Assembly (NCBI GenBank): GCA_025458105.1
Contig: JALOTD010000026.1
Span: 1-55,336 of the forward strand
Length of the DNA: 55,336 bases
Source: Tabrizicola sp.
Lineage (GTDB): Bacteria; Pseudomonadota; Alphaproteobacteria; Rhodobacterales; Rhodobacteraceae
Reading direction: 5' to 3'
The stretch's first letter is position 1; every line of letters begins with the position of its first letter. Shown here piece by piece: positions 32,489-42,861 of the stretch. The position numbers and the translations under genes are program-made. Under the pieces are notes generated by a model. That model worked only from the letters and a program-made list of their open reading frames with translations. It did not search any database and was not told the DNA's origin.

Positions 32489-32583
32489 GCATTTGCACAG
32501 GAATGCCGCGCTGGCGTCCGGTTCCTGCCCCAGCCCTGCCTTGAAGCCGGGCTAGACATCATGGTGTACAGAAGGACGCCGCC

Positions 32584-33219
32584 ATGCATCGTCAGCCGCT
32601 TGATCTGATCCGCCTCTTTCTCAGCCTTTTTCAGGATCTGCCGCCGATGGCGCGCACCCTGTACATTCCGGGCGCGGTGGTTCTGCTCGGCTATCCGGTC
32701 CTGTCGGTGGTCCTGGGACCACATCATGAAGGCGAGGCGTTCGTCACGGCATTCCTGGCTGCTTTGGCCGTGCGGGTCGCGATGGGCTTTGAGGGCATGG
32801 TGCGCCGCCTGCTGACGCGGTTTTCGGCGCCTGGGGCCTCGGCACTGGCCTTTGGCTTTGCCATCGCGCCTCTGGTTGTTCTGATGCTTGCGGACGACCC
32901 AATCTGGTGCCAGCGGCTGCAAAGCGCTTTCTACGTGGTGATTGGGTGTGTGTTCCTGCTGGATGTTCTGAAGGGCCGCTGCGCGACGGCGGCAAGCTTT
33001 TGGCCGGATGAAGATATGCGCGGCTACTTGCCGAACCTGACCCGGATGATGGTGGTTTACAATTTCAGCTTCCTTGTGCTGAATGAGACGCTGATCCAGA
33101 CAGTATCTGCTTCGAACTGGCTTCTGTACTGGGCGATGCTGCCGGTACTTGGCCAGATGGTGCTGCGGGCAATGGTGCTGACAGTGATCAACCTGGACGA
33201 CGACGGCCAACCAGTCTGA
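32584..33219 (+). CDS. Uncharacterised multi-pass membrane protein
   Basis: A 211-aa protein with about six hydrophobic segments (for example YIPGAVVLLGYPVLSVVLG, LAFGFAIAPLVVLMLA, AFYVVIGCVFLLDVL). No residues point to an enzyme or a known transporter. It follows ispZ after 95 bp and is closed by a strong terminator shared with the converging TPR gene. Function unknown. Confidence 0.8.
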   Translation: MHRQPLDLIRLFLSLFQDLPPMARTLYIPGAVVLLGYPVLSVVLGPHHEGEAFVTAFLAALAVRVAMGFEGMVRRLLTRFSAPGASALAFGFAIAPLVVLMLADDPIWCQRLQSAFYVVIGCVFLLDVLKGRCATAASFWPDEDMRGYLPNLTRMMVVYNFSFLVLNETLIQTVSASNWLLYWAMLPVLGQMVLRAMVLTVINLDDDGQPV

Positions 33220-33240
33220 CCCCAGCAGACCTGGTCGTCC

Positions 33241-33267
33241 AAACGGGCCCTTCGTGGGCCCGTTTCG
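33241..33267. terminator. Bidirectional terminator between converging genes
   Basis: AAACGGGCCC (33241-33250) and GGGCCCGTTT (33256-33265) form a perfect 10-bp stem with a TTCGT loop. A/T flanks on each arm serve both strands. It separates the 32584 gene from the TPR gene ending at 33268. Confidence 0.85.
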
Positions 33268-34386
33268 TTATATCGAGACCGTGCAGGCGGTCTTCTTCAC
33301 GTCAAGGCAGCGACGCAAGGCGGTCTGCACCCCCGAAGGTGAGTTCGACAAGGGCAGGAAGCCCAGTTCCGACAGTTTCCGGGCGTAGATGCGCGACAGG
33401 TTCGGATCGGTGTTCATGGCGGCTGCATAATTGTCGAAAGCAGCGTCAAGCCGACCCAGGGCCACGTCGATCTGGGCCAAGGTGTCCAAGTAGCTTGCCT
33501 CAAGCCGCAGGCCTTCGGGATTGGCCCGCATGGTCTGGGTCAGCTGATCGGCCTCGGCCGCCTTGCCTGCGCGCACCAGCGCAACCGCCTGGATGTTCAC
33601 GGCCGCCAGGCTTTGTGGATAAAGCTGCAGAAGCGCCTCGGCCTCGGCCGCCACGACATCTGGGGCGGCATACTGCGCCAGGGCCAGAAGTCGCCGCGCG
33701 CGGATGTCTTCCTCGATCGCGGGGCTGGAGTTTGTTACCACCCCGGGGCGCAAGGCTTCGTCGGCCACGGCGACCAGCTCTTCGTAGCGCCCAAGCGCCG
33801 AGAGGGCTGCGAGCTTGTTGCGGTAAGCATTCTGATAGCCGGGAGCGAGCGAAATCGCCGTGTCGAAATACCCCAGCGCCAGATCGGAGCGACCAAGGTC
33901 GATCAGGCAACGGCCCTTGATTTCATTGGCATAGGCATATTGCGGATCCAGCCGCAGCGCATTGTCGGCATCGTCCGAACAGCGCTGGCCGTCGCGGAAC
34001 ATCCACCAGGTTTCGGCGCGATTGGCCCAGGCGTCGATGTAATCTTCGACCGAAAGGGCAGCGGAATAGCTGGCAAGCGCCCCTGCTGTATCGCCCTGGT
34101 CATAGCGCACATTACCCAGTTCGACCCAGACCCAGGCATTGCCGGGGGTCAGGTTCAGGGCCTGTTGCAGGGTGGCTGCGGCCTCGTCATAGCGCTGCAG
34201 AAGACGCTGGGCCTCGCCCTTCATGGCCAGAGCATAGGCCGCGTCGTCGTTGGTGCCCGCAGCGGCAAAGGCTTGGTCGCAAAGCAGAATGCGGGCCTCG
34301 AAATCGGCGCTGCGATCTTCGCAACTTTGCGCAAGGGCGGGCGCGGGCAACATGGTTGCAAGGAGGAACAGAAGGCGGCGGCGCAT
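33268..34386 (-). CDS. Exported TPR-repeat protein
   Basis: A 372-aa protein with signal peptide (RRLLFLLATMLPAPALAQS) and then at least five TPR units (AYALAMKGEAQRLLQRYDEA; AWVWVELGNVRYDQGDTAGA; YAYANEIKGRCLIDLGRSDL; later ones weaker). Cysteines at the start and end (SCEDR; RCLDVKKTACTVSI) may form disulfides in the periplasm. Likely a scaffold for protein contacts; no partner is evident. The start at 34386 is chosen because it opens the signal peptide. Confidence 0.85.
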   Translation of the reverse strand: MRRRLLFLLATMLPAPALAQSCEDRSADFEARILLCDQAFAAAGTNDDAAYALAMKGEAQRLLQRYDEAAATLQQALNLTPGNAWVWVELGNVRYDQGDTAGALASYSAALSVEDYIDAWANRAETWWMFRDGQRCSDDADNALRLDPQYAYANEIKGRCLIDLGRSDLALGYFDTAISLAPGYQNAYRNKLAALSALGRYEELVAVADEALRPGVVTNSSPAIEEDIRARRLLALAQYAAPDVVAAEAEALLQLYPQSLAAVNIQAVALVRAGKAAEADQLTQTMRANPEGLRLEASYLDTLAQIDVALGRLDAAFDNYAAAMNTDPNLSRIYARKLSELGFLPLSNSPSGVQTALRRCLDVKKTACTVSI

Positions 34387-34442
34387 GGGGGTCTGCTGGC
34401 AAGGAAGGGCTGGAGAAACCGTCGCCTGCCTTGGGGCGAAAA

Positions 34443-35345
34443 TCAAGGGCTGCAGGCAGCGGGGGGCACGCCGCGCGCGCCGAGGATCAGCCGCGACCAG
34501 CGGCGGCCGGGGCGGTGGCGGGGCAGGTCGCAGGCTGAAAGGCTGCCGTTGATCAGGGCCCGATAAAGCCCGATGGTGCCGGGGCGCAGATAGGGCGACC
34601 AGTGACAGATGCGGCGTGGCGGGGCGGCGAGACTGTGGCCAAGTCTCGCCAGCGCGTCGATGGTGCGCGGCTGGTCGATCCAGAGATCATGCCAGCCCTG
34701 GCGCGCACGTCCCAGGCCCTGGCCGATCGAGGTGCGCACCCCCAGATGGATGCCCCATTCGAAGCAGGCGTCGAACAGGTCGTTCTCTCGGGTCGTGACG
34801 TTGATGACCTCGACAAGGCGTCCGGCGGGGCTGTCCAGGGCTTCCAGGGTCCGCCCGCGCGTCTCGGCGGCGGCAAGCAGGATCAGGCGCTGGACCTGCC
34901 CGGGGGCGACCTGGGGCAGGCAGGCAAGGGCCACGCGCGCGCCCATGGAATGGGCGATGATCTGGATCGGGCGGTCCGACAAGGCGTGGATGGTCTGTGC
35001 GATTTCGGCTAGCGCGGCCCCCGTCTGATGCGCACGAAGATGCGCCCGCCACGGATCGCATTTCGCGTTCCATCCCAAGGCGATGCCCAATCCTTGGGTC
35101 CCGTCCAGCCCCAGATGCCGCGGCCAGCTGACCGCGCGGCGATCTTGCGGCGGCGGGTCGAGCGACAGGATCGAGCCATGCGGGCAATCCCGCGAAAAGC
35201 CCGGGGCATAGCGCCAGCCATGGACCATCACGACAACGGGCGCGCGTACGGGAAGGCGGTCCAGCTTGCGCGCCAACCGCTCGCGGTCCAGCGCAAGACC
35301 GGTTCGGGTCGCATCGGCGCGGATCGGACGGGGATCGTCGGACAT
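34443..35345 (-). CDS. Alpha/beta-hydrolase family protein
   Basis: A 300-aa protein with the fold's oxyanion strand VVVMVHGWRYAPG and the nucleophile elbow AHSMGAR (Gly-His-Ser-Met-Gly type, with Ala for the first Gly). Later, EVINVTTRENDLFD could hold the acid, and a His near the C-terminus completes the triad. AAAGGG stands 8 bases before ATG 35345, which is preferred to the longer frame. Substrate unknown; probably an esterase/lipase acting in the cytoplasm, since no signal peptide is seen. Confidence 0.82.
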   Translation of the reverse strand: MSDDPRPIRADATRTGLALDRERLARKLDRLPVRAPVVVMVHGWRYAPGFSRDCPHGSILSLDPPPQDRRAVSWPRHLGLDGTQGLGIALGWNAKCDPWRAHLRAHQTGAALAEIAQTIHALSDRPIQIIAHSMGARVALACLPQVAPGQVQRLILLAAAETRGRTLEALDSPAGRLVEVINVTTRENDLFDACFEWGIHLGVRTSIGQGLGRARQGWHDLWIDQPRTIDALARLGHSLAAPPRRICHWSPYLRPGTIGLYRALINGSLSACDLPRHRPGRRWSRLILGARGVPPAACSP

Positions 35346-35481
35346 CGTCGTTGCCCTTTCGGCTTGTGGCACCAGCCGTGCCAAAGCGCGGAAACGCGGC
35401 GGTGACGCGGGCGTGACGGCTGCATGACGCACCAGATGTTGTGGCCGCTTGACCACACCCGACGGCGGGCGTATGGAAGCC

Positions 35482-35536
35482 CCCGTGGCGCTTTGTTACC
35501 GGATTGCGGGCCACGTTAAACAAGCCGCTAAAGAGG
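35482..35536 (+). ncRNA. SAM-II riboswitch upstream of metZ
   Basis: The pattern CGTGG (35484-35488) ... CCACG-TTAAA-CAAG-CCGCTAAAGAGG (35511-35536) is the SAM-II (metA motif) pseudoknot consensus of alphaproteobacteria: P1 pairs CGTGG with CCACG, and the CGCTAAAG end carries the 3' pseudoknot strand. It binds S-adenosylmethionine and lowers metZ expression when SAM is abundant. It lies 64 bp before the metZ start, with a terminator between. Confidence 0.88.
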
Positions 35537-35547
35537 TGAAGGGCGTT

Positions 35548-35580
35548 GCCCCGGCACCTTTGGGTTGTCCGGGGCTTTTT
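35548..35580 (+). terminator. Intrinsic terminator between the SAM-II riboswitch and metZ
   Basis: GCCCCGG (35548-35554) pairs with CCGGGGC (35569-35575) and is followed by TTTTT. Lying 11 bp after the aptamer and 20 bp before ATG 35600, it suggests the switch works by transcription termination. Confidence 0.82.
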
Positions 35581-35599
35581 GTTGGCCAGGGGGCCCGCG

Positions 35600-36781
35600 A
35601 TGACGAACGACTGGAAGACCCGTACGCAACTGGTGCATCAGGGCAGCCGCCGCAGCCAGTATGGCGAGATGGCCGAAGCGATCTTTCTGACCCAGGGCTT
35701 CGTCTACCCCGATGCCGAAAGTGCCGAGGCGCGGTTCGTGAAGGCGGGCGAGGACGAGTTCATCTATGCCCGCTATGGCAACCCCACGACGCGGATGTTC
35801 GAGGAGCGGATCGCGGCGCTGGAGGGGACGGAGGACGCTTTCGCCACGGCAAGCGGCATGGCGGCGGTGAGCGGGGCGCTGATGTCCCTGGTGCGGGCGG
35901 GGGACCATGTTGTCAGCTCTCGCGCGCTCTTCGGGTCGTGTCTTTATGTGCTGGAAGAGGTGCTGCAGAAGTTCGGGGTGAAGGTCACGTTTGTCGACGG
36001 CGCGGACCTCGGCCAGTGGCGCACGGCTGTCACGCCCGACACGAAGGCGATCTTCTTCGAAAGCATGTCGAACCCGACGCTGGAACTGGTGGATATCCGC
36101 AGTGTCAGCGAAATCGCCCACACGGCAGGCGCGCTGGTCATCTGCGACAACGTCTTTGCCACGCCGATCTATTCCCGCGCGGTCGAGCAGGGTGCGGATG
36201 TGGTGGTCTATTCCACGACCAAGCACATCGACGGTCAGGGCCGAGCGCTTGGCGGTGTGGTCTGCGGAACGAAGGACTTCGTTCGGAAAACGCTGGAACC
36301 CTACATGAAGCACACCGGCGGTTCGATGTCGCCCTTCACGGCCTGGATGCACCTGAATGGGATGGCAACGCTGGACCTGCGGGTCCGCGCCTCGGCCGCA
36401 TCTGCGCTGAAGATCGCCGAGACGCTGGCGGGGTGGAGCCAGGTGGGCCGGGTGATCTATCCAGGGCTGGCCTCGCACCCGCAGCATGATCTGGCGATGG
36501 CGCAGATGGGCAATGGCGGCACTTTGGTGACGTTTGAGGTTGCGGGCGGGAAGGAAGCGGCGTTCCGCTTCATGAATGCGCTTGGGATCGTCAAGATTTC
36601 CAACAACCTGGGCGATGCCAAGACCATTGCGACCCATCCCGCGACGACGACACACCAACGCCTGCCTCAGGACCAGAAGGACGCGCTGGGGATCACGCCG
36701 GGCCTGATCCGGCTGTCGGTGGGGCTGGAGGATACTGACGACCTGATTGCCGATCTGGCGCAGGCGCTTGGGCGGAACTGA
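35600..36781 (+). CDS. metZ: O-succinylhomoserine sulfhydrylase MetZ
   Basis: PLP enzyme of the Cys/Met metabolism family (393 aa) that makes homocysteine from O-succinylhomoserine and sulfide. Motifs: YARYGNPTTRMFEERIAALE (substrate/PLP contacts), ATASGMAAV, and the PLP-lysine in VVYSTTKHIDGQGR (Lys208). It ends with the family's SVGLEDTDDLIADL. The start at 35600 is 54 bp inside the open frame and fits the family. The SAM-II riboswitch upstream supports the methionine role. A closely related cystathionine-type activity cannot be ruled out by eye. Confidence 0.93.
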   Translation: MTNDWKTRTQLVHQGSRRSQYGEMAEAIFLTQGFVYPDAESAEARFVKAGEDEFIYARYGNPTTRMFEERIAALEGTEDAFATASGMAAVSGALMSLVRAGDHVVSSRALFGSCLYVLEEVLQKFGVKVTFVDGADLGQWRTAVTPDTKAIFFESMSNPTLELVDIRSVSEIAHTAGALVICDNVFATPIYSRAVEQGADVVVYSTTKHIDGQGRALGGVVCGTKDFVRKTLEPYMKHTGGSMSPFTAWMHLNGMATLDLRVRASAASALKIAETLAGWSQVGRVIYPGLASHPQHDLAMAQMGNGGTLVTFEVAGGKEAAFRFMNALGIVKISNNLGDAKTIATHPATTTHQRLPQDQKDALGITPGLIRLSVGLEDTDDLIADLAQALGRN

Positions 36782-36840
36782 TCGCGCCCTTCACGCAGGC
36801 GTGACCGCTTTCGCCAGGGCCAATGATCCGGTCCGCCCTA

Positions 36841-36854
36841 TGTTCCGTAGAACA
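36841..36854. promoter_or_regulatory. 14-bp palindrome upstream of folE2
   Basis: TGTTC-CGTA-GAACA is a perfect 5-4-5 inverted repeat 119 bp before the folE2 start. It could be an operator for metZ's end or for folE2; no known regulator is assigned. Confidence 0.3.
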
Positions 36855-36972
36855 CAACAACGAACGCTCGCGGGGACCGCAGGTTCGACGGTAATCACAG
36901 TATCGCAGGCGCGAAGGCTGCCCTCTGCGGCAGCCCAAGAGCTTGCGTCCGAGGCGACGGAAAGGGCCCAGA

Positions 36973-38055
<1,083 letters not shown>

Positions 38056-38089
38056 CGGGGGCGGCGGGGCCGCGTAGCCATGACCCACC

Positions 38090-39538
38090 ATGGTAGACTT
38101 CCGCCCCGTCGCCTATGTCATCGGTCGCATCCTGATCGTTCTGGCGATCCTGATGCTGGCCCCCGCGATCATCGACTGGCGTGCCGGGCTAGAGAACGGC
38201 TATGCCTTCCTTGCGTCTGCCGCGCTGACGGGAGTTGTCGGCGGGGCGCTGACCCTGGCCACGGGAAATGCGCTGGGCCGGGCACTCGACACGCGGCAGG
38301 CCTATCTTCTGACAGCCTCAATCTGGTTCCTTGTCCCATTCTTCGGGGCGTTGCCGTTCTGGATCGGCGCGCCGGGGCTGAACCTGCAATACGCGTATTT
38401 CGAGGCGGTCTCGGGCATCACCACCACTGGGGCGACCGTGATCTATGGGCTGGATACGCTGCCCACGGGCATGAACCTGTGGCGGGGCATGCTGAACTGG
38501 CTGGGAGGCCTTGGGATCGCCTTCATTGCGATGATCTTCCTACCCCTGATGCGCGTGGGTGGGATGCAGTTCTTTCGCACGGAGGGCTTCGACACCTTTG
38601 GCAAGGCCTTGCCACGCGCGACCGATATCGCCCGGCAACTTCTGATCATCTACGTCGGGCTGACAATCATCTGCATCGCGGTCTATTCCGCGATCGGGAT
38701 GACTGCGCTCGATGCGGTGGTGAACGGCTTTGCCACTATCGCCACGGGCGGATTTTCCCCGGCGGACGTGTCCTTCAACAAGTACACCGGGGCGGGCGAG
38801 TACTTCGGGGCGCTGTTCATGATCCTCGGCAGCCTGCCCTACATTCGCTATGTCCAACTGGTAAACGGCCAGGCCGGGCCGTTGTGGGCGGACTCGCAAG
38901 TCCGGGCCTATCTGCGCTGGCTGGCCTATGCGGTGGTGACCGTGACGATCTGGCGGGTCTGGACAACGGGCGACCCCATCGAGCCGGTGTTCCGCGAGGC
39001 GCTGTTCAACCTTACCTCGATCATGTCGTCCACCGGGTTCTTTTCCGGCAGTTTTCCGACCTGGGGCGGGTACATGCTGGTGGTGGCTTTTGTCATCGGG
39101 GTGATCGGCGCCTGTTCCGGGTCCTCGGCGGCGGGTCTGTCGGTCTTTCGGGTACAGCTGATCATCGCGGTGATGAAGCGCGAGATCCGGCGGATCGGCA
39201 GTCCGTCAAGCGTGGACCCGATCCGCTATGACGGGCGCGCGGTGGAAGAGGATGTGCTGAACGCGTTGATCCTGTTCGTGTCCAGTTACATTCTGATCCT
39301 GGGCGTCATGACCGTTGCCGTCAGCCTGACCGGGGTGGATACAGTGTCGTCCCTGTTTGCCGTCTGGACGACACTCGGGAACGTGGGCTACGGCTTCGGA
39401 CCGTTGGTTGAACGGACGGGCACCTTCATCGACTTTCCCCCGGCAGCCATTGCGCTCATGACGTTGTGCATGATCCTGGGCCGACTGGGCCTTCTTGCAA
39501 TTCTGGTCCTGGTTCTGCCGAATTTCTGGCGGCGCTAG
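38090..39538 (+). CDS. trkH: Potassium uptake protein TrkH
   Basis: K+ channel subunit of the Trk system (482 aa). It shows the four pore-loop repeats with selectivity glycines: GITTTGATV, GFATIATGGFS, TSIMSSTGFFSG and WTTLGNVGYGFGP. Between them are paired membrane helices. It would work with TrkA, which is not in this window. The stop overlaps the stop of the converging gene by 4 bases. Confidence 0.95.
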   Translation: MVDFRPVAYVIGRILIVLAILMLAPAIIDWRAGLENGYAFLASAALTGVVGGALTLATGNALGRALDTRQAYLLTASIWFLVPFFGALPFWIGAPGLNLQYAYFEAVSGITTTGATVIYGLDTLPTGMNLWRGMLNWLGGLGIAFIAMIFLPLMRVGGMQFFRTEGFDTFGKALPRATDIARQLLIIYVGLTIICIAVYSAIGMTALDAVVNGFATIATGGFSPADVSFNKYTGAGEYFGALFMILGSLPYIRYVQLVNGQAGPLWADSQVRAYLRWLAYAVVTVTIWRVWTTGDPIEPVFREALFNLTSIMSSTGFFSGSFPTWGGYMLVVAFVIGVIGACSGSSAAGLSVFRVQLIIAVMKREIRRIGSPSSVDPIRYDGRAVEEDVLNALILFVSSYILILGVMTVAVSLTGVDTVSSLFAVWTTLGNVGYGFGPLVERTGTFIDFPPAAIALMTLCMILGRLGLLAILVLVLPNFWRR

Positions 39539-41268
39539 TCCCAGCAGGACACAAGGACAGTCATGCCGGTTCCGATGTCGGACAGTTCCGACGGCGGCAG
39601 CGCCCCAGTGGTCGTGGACGGCAACGGCCGGATGCCCTCCGGTTCCAGAAGGCGCGCGATGCCGGCCGCTGACAGCGCAAAGTGCACGCCGACTGGCAGG
39701 GACTTGCCGCCGGATGCCTCTGGCGGAAGCAGCATGCCGATCACGGCCCCTGTCGGGTCGATCACGGGACCGCCAGCATCGCCGGGAAGGGCCTGAAGGG
39801 TCAGCCGTTTGCGGTCCGGCTCACCGTTGAGGCCGGTCAACTCCTCAAGGGTCCCGAAGGTCATCACCGGGGCAGGCAGGCGGTCTTCATAGGAATAGCC
39901 AGCCACCATCACTTCGCTGCCCGGACGTTCCGGACCGGACTGAAACTCGGCGGCCTTCGGCGCGGCAAGGGGCGTGGCAGGACGCAGCAGCGCAAGGCCA
40001 GAGGCAGCATCTGACAACGCGACACTTGCCTCAACAGATCGGTCAAGGGTGATCCTTCCACAGCCGGAAACCGCCTCGACGGTGGTCAGCACCGCGCCAT
40101 CTTGCGAGACATAAAAACCCGAACGGCTGAACCGGGGCTTGCGGATTTCCAGGCCCGACAGAAGGCCAGCCTTCGTATCGGCCCCCATGACGACCATCCC
40201 GGGATCAAGCGCGCGTTCGGAATCCGGGTCAAAGCTGGACTCCAGCCTTTCCAGAATCCGCGCATCGCGGGCTTCGTTACCGGGTGTGGAAATCAGCATC
40301 CAGCCCTTGATGAAACCGCCCGTCAGTCGGGCGAAGGCGGTTGTGTCAACCTGACCCGAGGTGCCACGGATACGGAATGACCGTTCGTCCCGGCTGCGCT
40401 CGCCGGTCGTGGGCACATCTTGAAGTGTCTGCAGCACATCATAAAGGCCGGTCAGCGCTGCCTGATCACCGGGCTGCGAGATCAGGATGATCCGCGGCGC
40501 ATCCGGGGTCTTGGCGCGGAAGTGAACGAACGGCGGCTCGTAATGGTCGAATTCCACCAGGCCAAGGGGCAGGGTCACGGTGATCCCGGACTCGGCCTCG
40601 ACCACCTCGGAAAAGCCGAAACTGGCGGTCTCGGTGCGGTAATCCTGCAAAAGCTCGGCACGCTGGCGGCTGGTCAGGATCCCGGTCGGCTCCAGCACGC
40701 CCTTCGCCTCTTGCCAGGCCGCCATGGAGTTACGCGTGCCAGCGCCGAAAGCCCCATCGATGCCGCCCTCGTAGAACCCGAACCACTGCAGTGCAATCTG
40801 CAGATCCTTGCGTTCAGCTTCGGTCAACAGGGCTTCGCTGGCGCGGGCCTCGGCGCGGGTTTCGTCGGGTAGCGCCGCGGGCTCGACGTCCACTGCAGGT
40901 TCGGCCACAGGCTCAGTTTCGGGCAGGAGGGTTCCGCCCGGCGGCCAGTACTGCGTGCCGAAATTGCGCTCAAAGGCGATGAAGCTGTCCGGGGGGATCA
41001 GACCTTCCCGCTTCAGCTGCTCCAGCCTGTCTTCAGCTTCCGCGGCTGGAAACGGTCCGATGACGATGCCGAACCAGCCGGACCGCAACTGGAACCCCGC
41101 TGTCTCGGGAAACAGCGAGGCATAGGCCCGCGCGCGTTCCCGAGCTTCGGGCAGGGTGGGCTGGGCCTCGACTTGCAGCCAGACCCCCGCCTCTTGCGCA
41201 AGCGCGCTGCGCGAGGTCGGCAGAAGAGCAGCAAACAGCAAGACGGCAGCAAGAAAGCGAAGGATCAC
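39535..41268 (-). CDS. Exported trypsin-fold protein with degenerate catalytic triad
   Basis: A 577-aa protein from GTG 41268. Signal peptide ILRFLAAVLLFAALLPTSRS; an SPOR-like N-terminal part (WLQVEAQPTLPEARERARAY to FGIVIGPF); a peptidoglycan-binding-type repeat (LQIALQWFGFYEGGIDGAFG, about 150-205); a middle domain; and a C-terminal trypsin-like domain. All three triad positions are changed: the His site is VLTTVEAVSGC (Glu398), the Asp site is SGLALLRP (Gly424) and the Ser site is PGDAGGPV (Ala498 for Ser). It should therefore bind rather than cleave, perhaps as an envelope scaffold or regulator. Start choice is uncertain (TTG 41292 possible). Confidence 0.85.
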   Translation of the reverse strand: MILRFLAAVLLFAALLPTSRSALAQEAGVWLQVEAQPTLPEARERARAYASLFPETAGFQLRSGWFGIVIGPFPAAEAEDRLEQLKREGLIPPDSFIAFERNFGTQYWPPGGTLLPETEPVAEPAVDVEPAALPDETRAEARASEALLTEAERKDLQIALQWFGFYEGGIDGAFGAGTRNSMAAWQEAKGVLEPTGILTSRQRAELLQDYRTETASFGFSEVVEAESGITVTLPLGLVEFDHYEPPFVHFRAKTPDAPRIILISQPGDQAALTGLYDVLQTLQDVPTTGERSRDERSFRIRGTSGQVDTTAFARLTGGFIKGWMLISTPGNEARDARILERLESSFDPDSERALDPGMVVMGADTKAGLLSGLEIRKPRFSRSGFYVSQDGAVLTTVEAVSGCGRITLDRSVEASVALSDAASGLALLRPATPLAAPKAAEFQSGPERPGSEVMVAGYSYEDRLPAPVMTFGTLEELTGLNGEPDRKRLTLQALPGDAGGPVIDPTGAVIGMLLPPEASGGKSLPVGVHFALSAAGIARLLEPEGIRPLPSTTTGALPPSELSDIGTGMTVLVSCWD

Positions 41269-41453
41269 AGGACATTTCCAGGGTTTGAACAATCGAGCGC
41301 AAGCTTAGTGAAGGTTCTCGCGGCGGCAAGGGCCTAACTGCCGCCCGTGCGGTCACTTTCCCGCAGGCTGGCGCCTGCTTTCCGGAATTGACCCTGTTCC
41401 AGCCAGTCGGTAGGGAAGGCGCGACCCTGTCAAGCCCGTATCGAAGGTGCGCC

Positions 41454-42309
<856 letters not shown>

Positions 42310-42313
<4 letters not shown>

Positions 42314-42861
42314 ATGGGGGGCGTCTGGCGGTGAGCGTCATCCTGTTGGGTGCAGTTATCGGTGGCATCGGCCTGTGGTACACGGCCGACCGTGCGTTTT
42401 ATGAGCCCGTGGCTTTCGAGCCGGGGGCCGAAATCCGTCTGGTCCCCCTGGCCAGCGACCAGCCAGAGCCGATCCTGGCAGAAGCCGTGCAAGGGATCGA
42501 CGCCAAGAGTTCACCGATCAAGTTCCGCGCCTGCTTCACCACGCCGATGTCGCTGGCCATGCTGACGGAAACCTACCGCCCCTATGACGGTGCTGTGCCC
42601 CTGAACGCTCCGACAGTGTTTCCCTGCTTTGACGCCGAGGCCATCGGGGCCGCGCTTGAAACGGGTGAGGCGCTTGCCTTCCTGTCGGAACCCAACATCA
42701 CCTACGGCATCGATCGCGTCGTCGCCATCACCGGCGACGGGCAGGGCTATGCCTGGCACCAGATCAACGATTGTGGACGCGAAGTCTTTGCCGGTCGCCC
42801 CGCGCCCGAAGGCTGCCCGCCCGTGCCCGAAGGCCCGACTCCTTCCGAAGGACAAGACTGA
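42310..42861 (+). CDS. Small membrane-anchored protein between glyQ and glyS
   Basis: A 183-aa protein from GTG 42310, which overlaps the glyQ stop (GTGA). One N-terminal membrane anchor ([20 protein letters not shown]), then a periplasmic domain with four cysteines (RACFTT, FPCFDA, NDCGREV, EGCPPV). It resembles a conserved Rhodobacterales protein always found between glyQ and glyS (I believe the DUF6446 type, from memory). The stop overlaps the glyS start (TGATG). Function unknown. Confidence 0.85.

Noticed and set aside
36850..36865. Possible alphaproteobacterial LexA box (GAAC repeated) upstream of folE2
   Set aside because: The two GAAC copies are 8 bases apart, not the 7 needed for the GAAC-N7-GAAC/GTTC-N7-GTTC box, and no SOS gene follows.
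42771..42860. Start of glyS 90 bp further upstream
   Set aside because: The family begins with [17 protein letters not shown] at 42861, where AAGGAC precedes the ATG and the previous stop overlaps.
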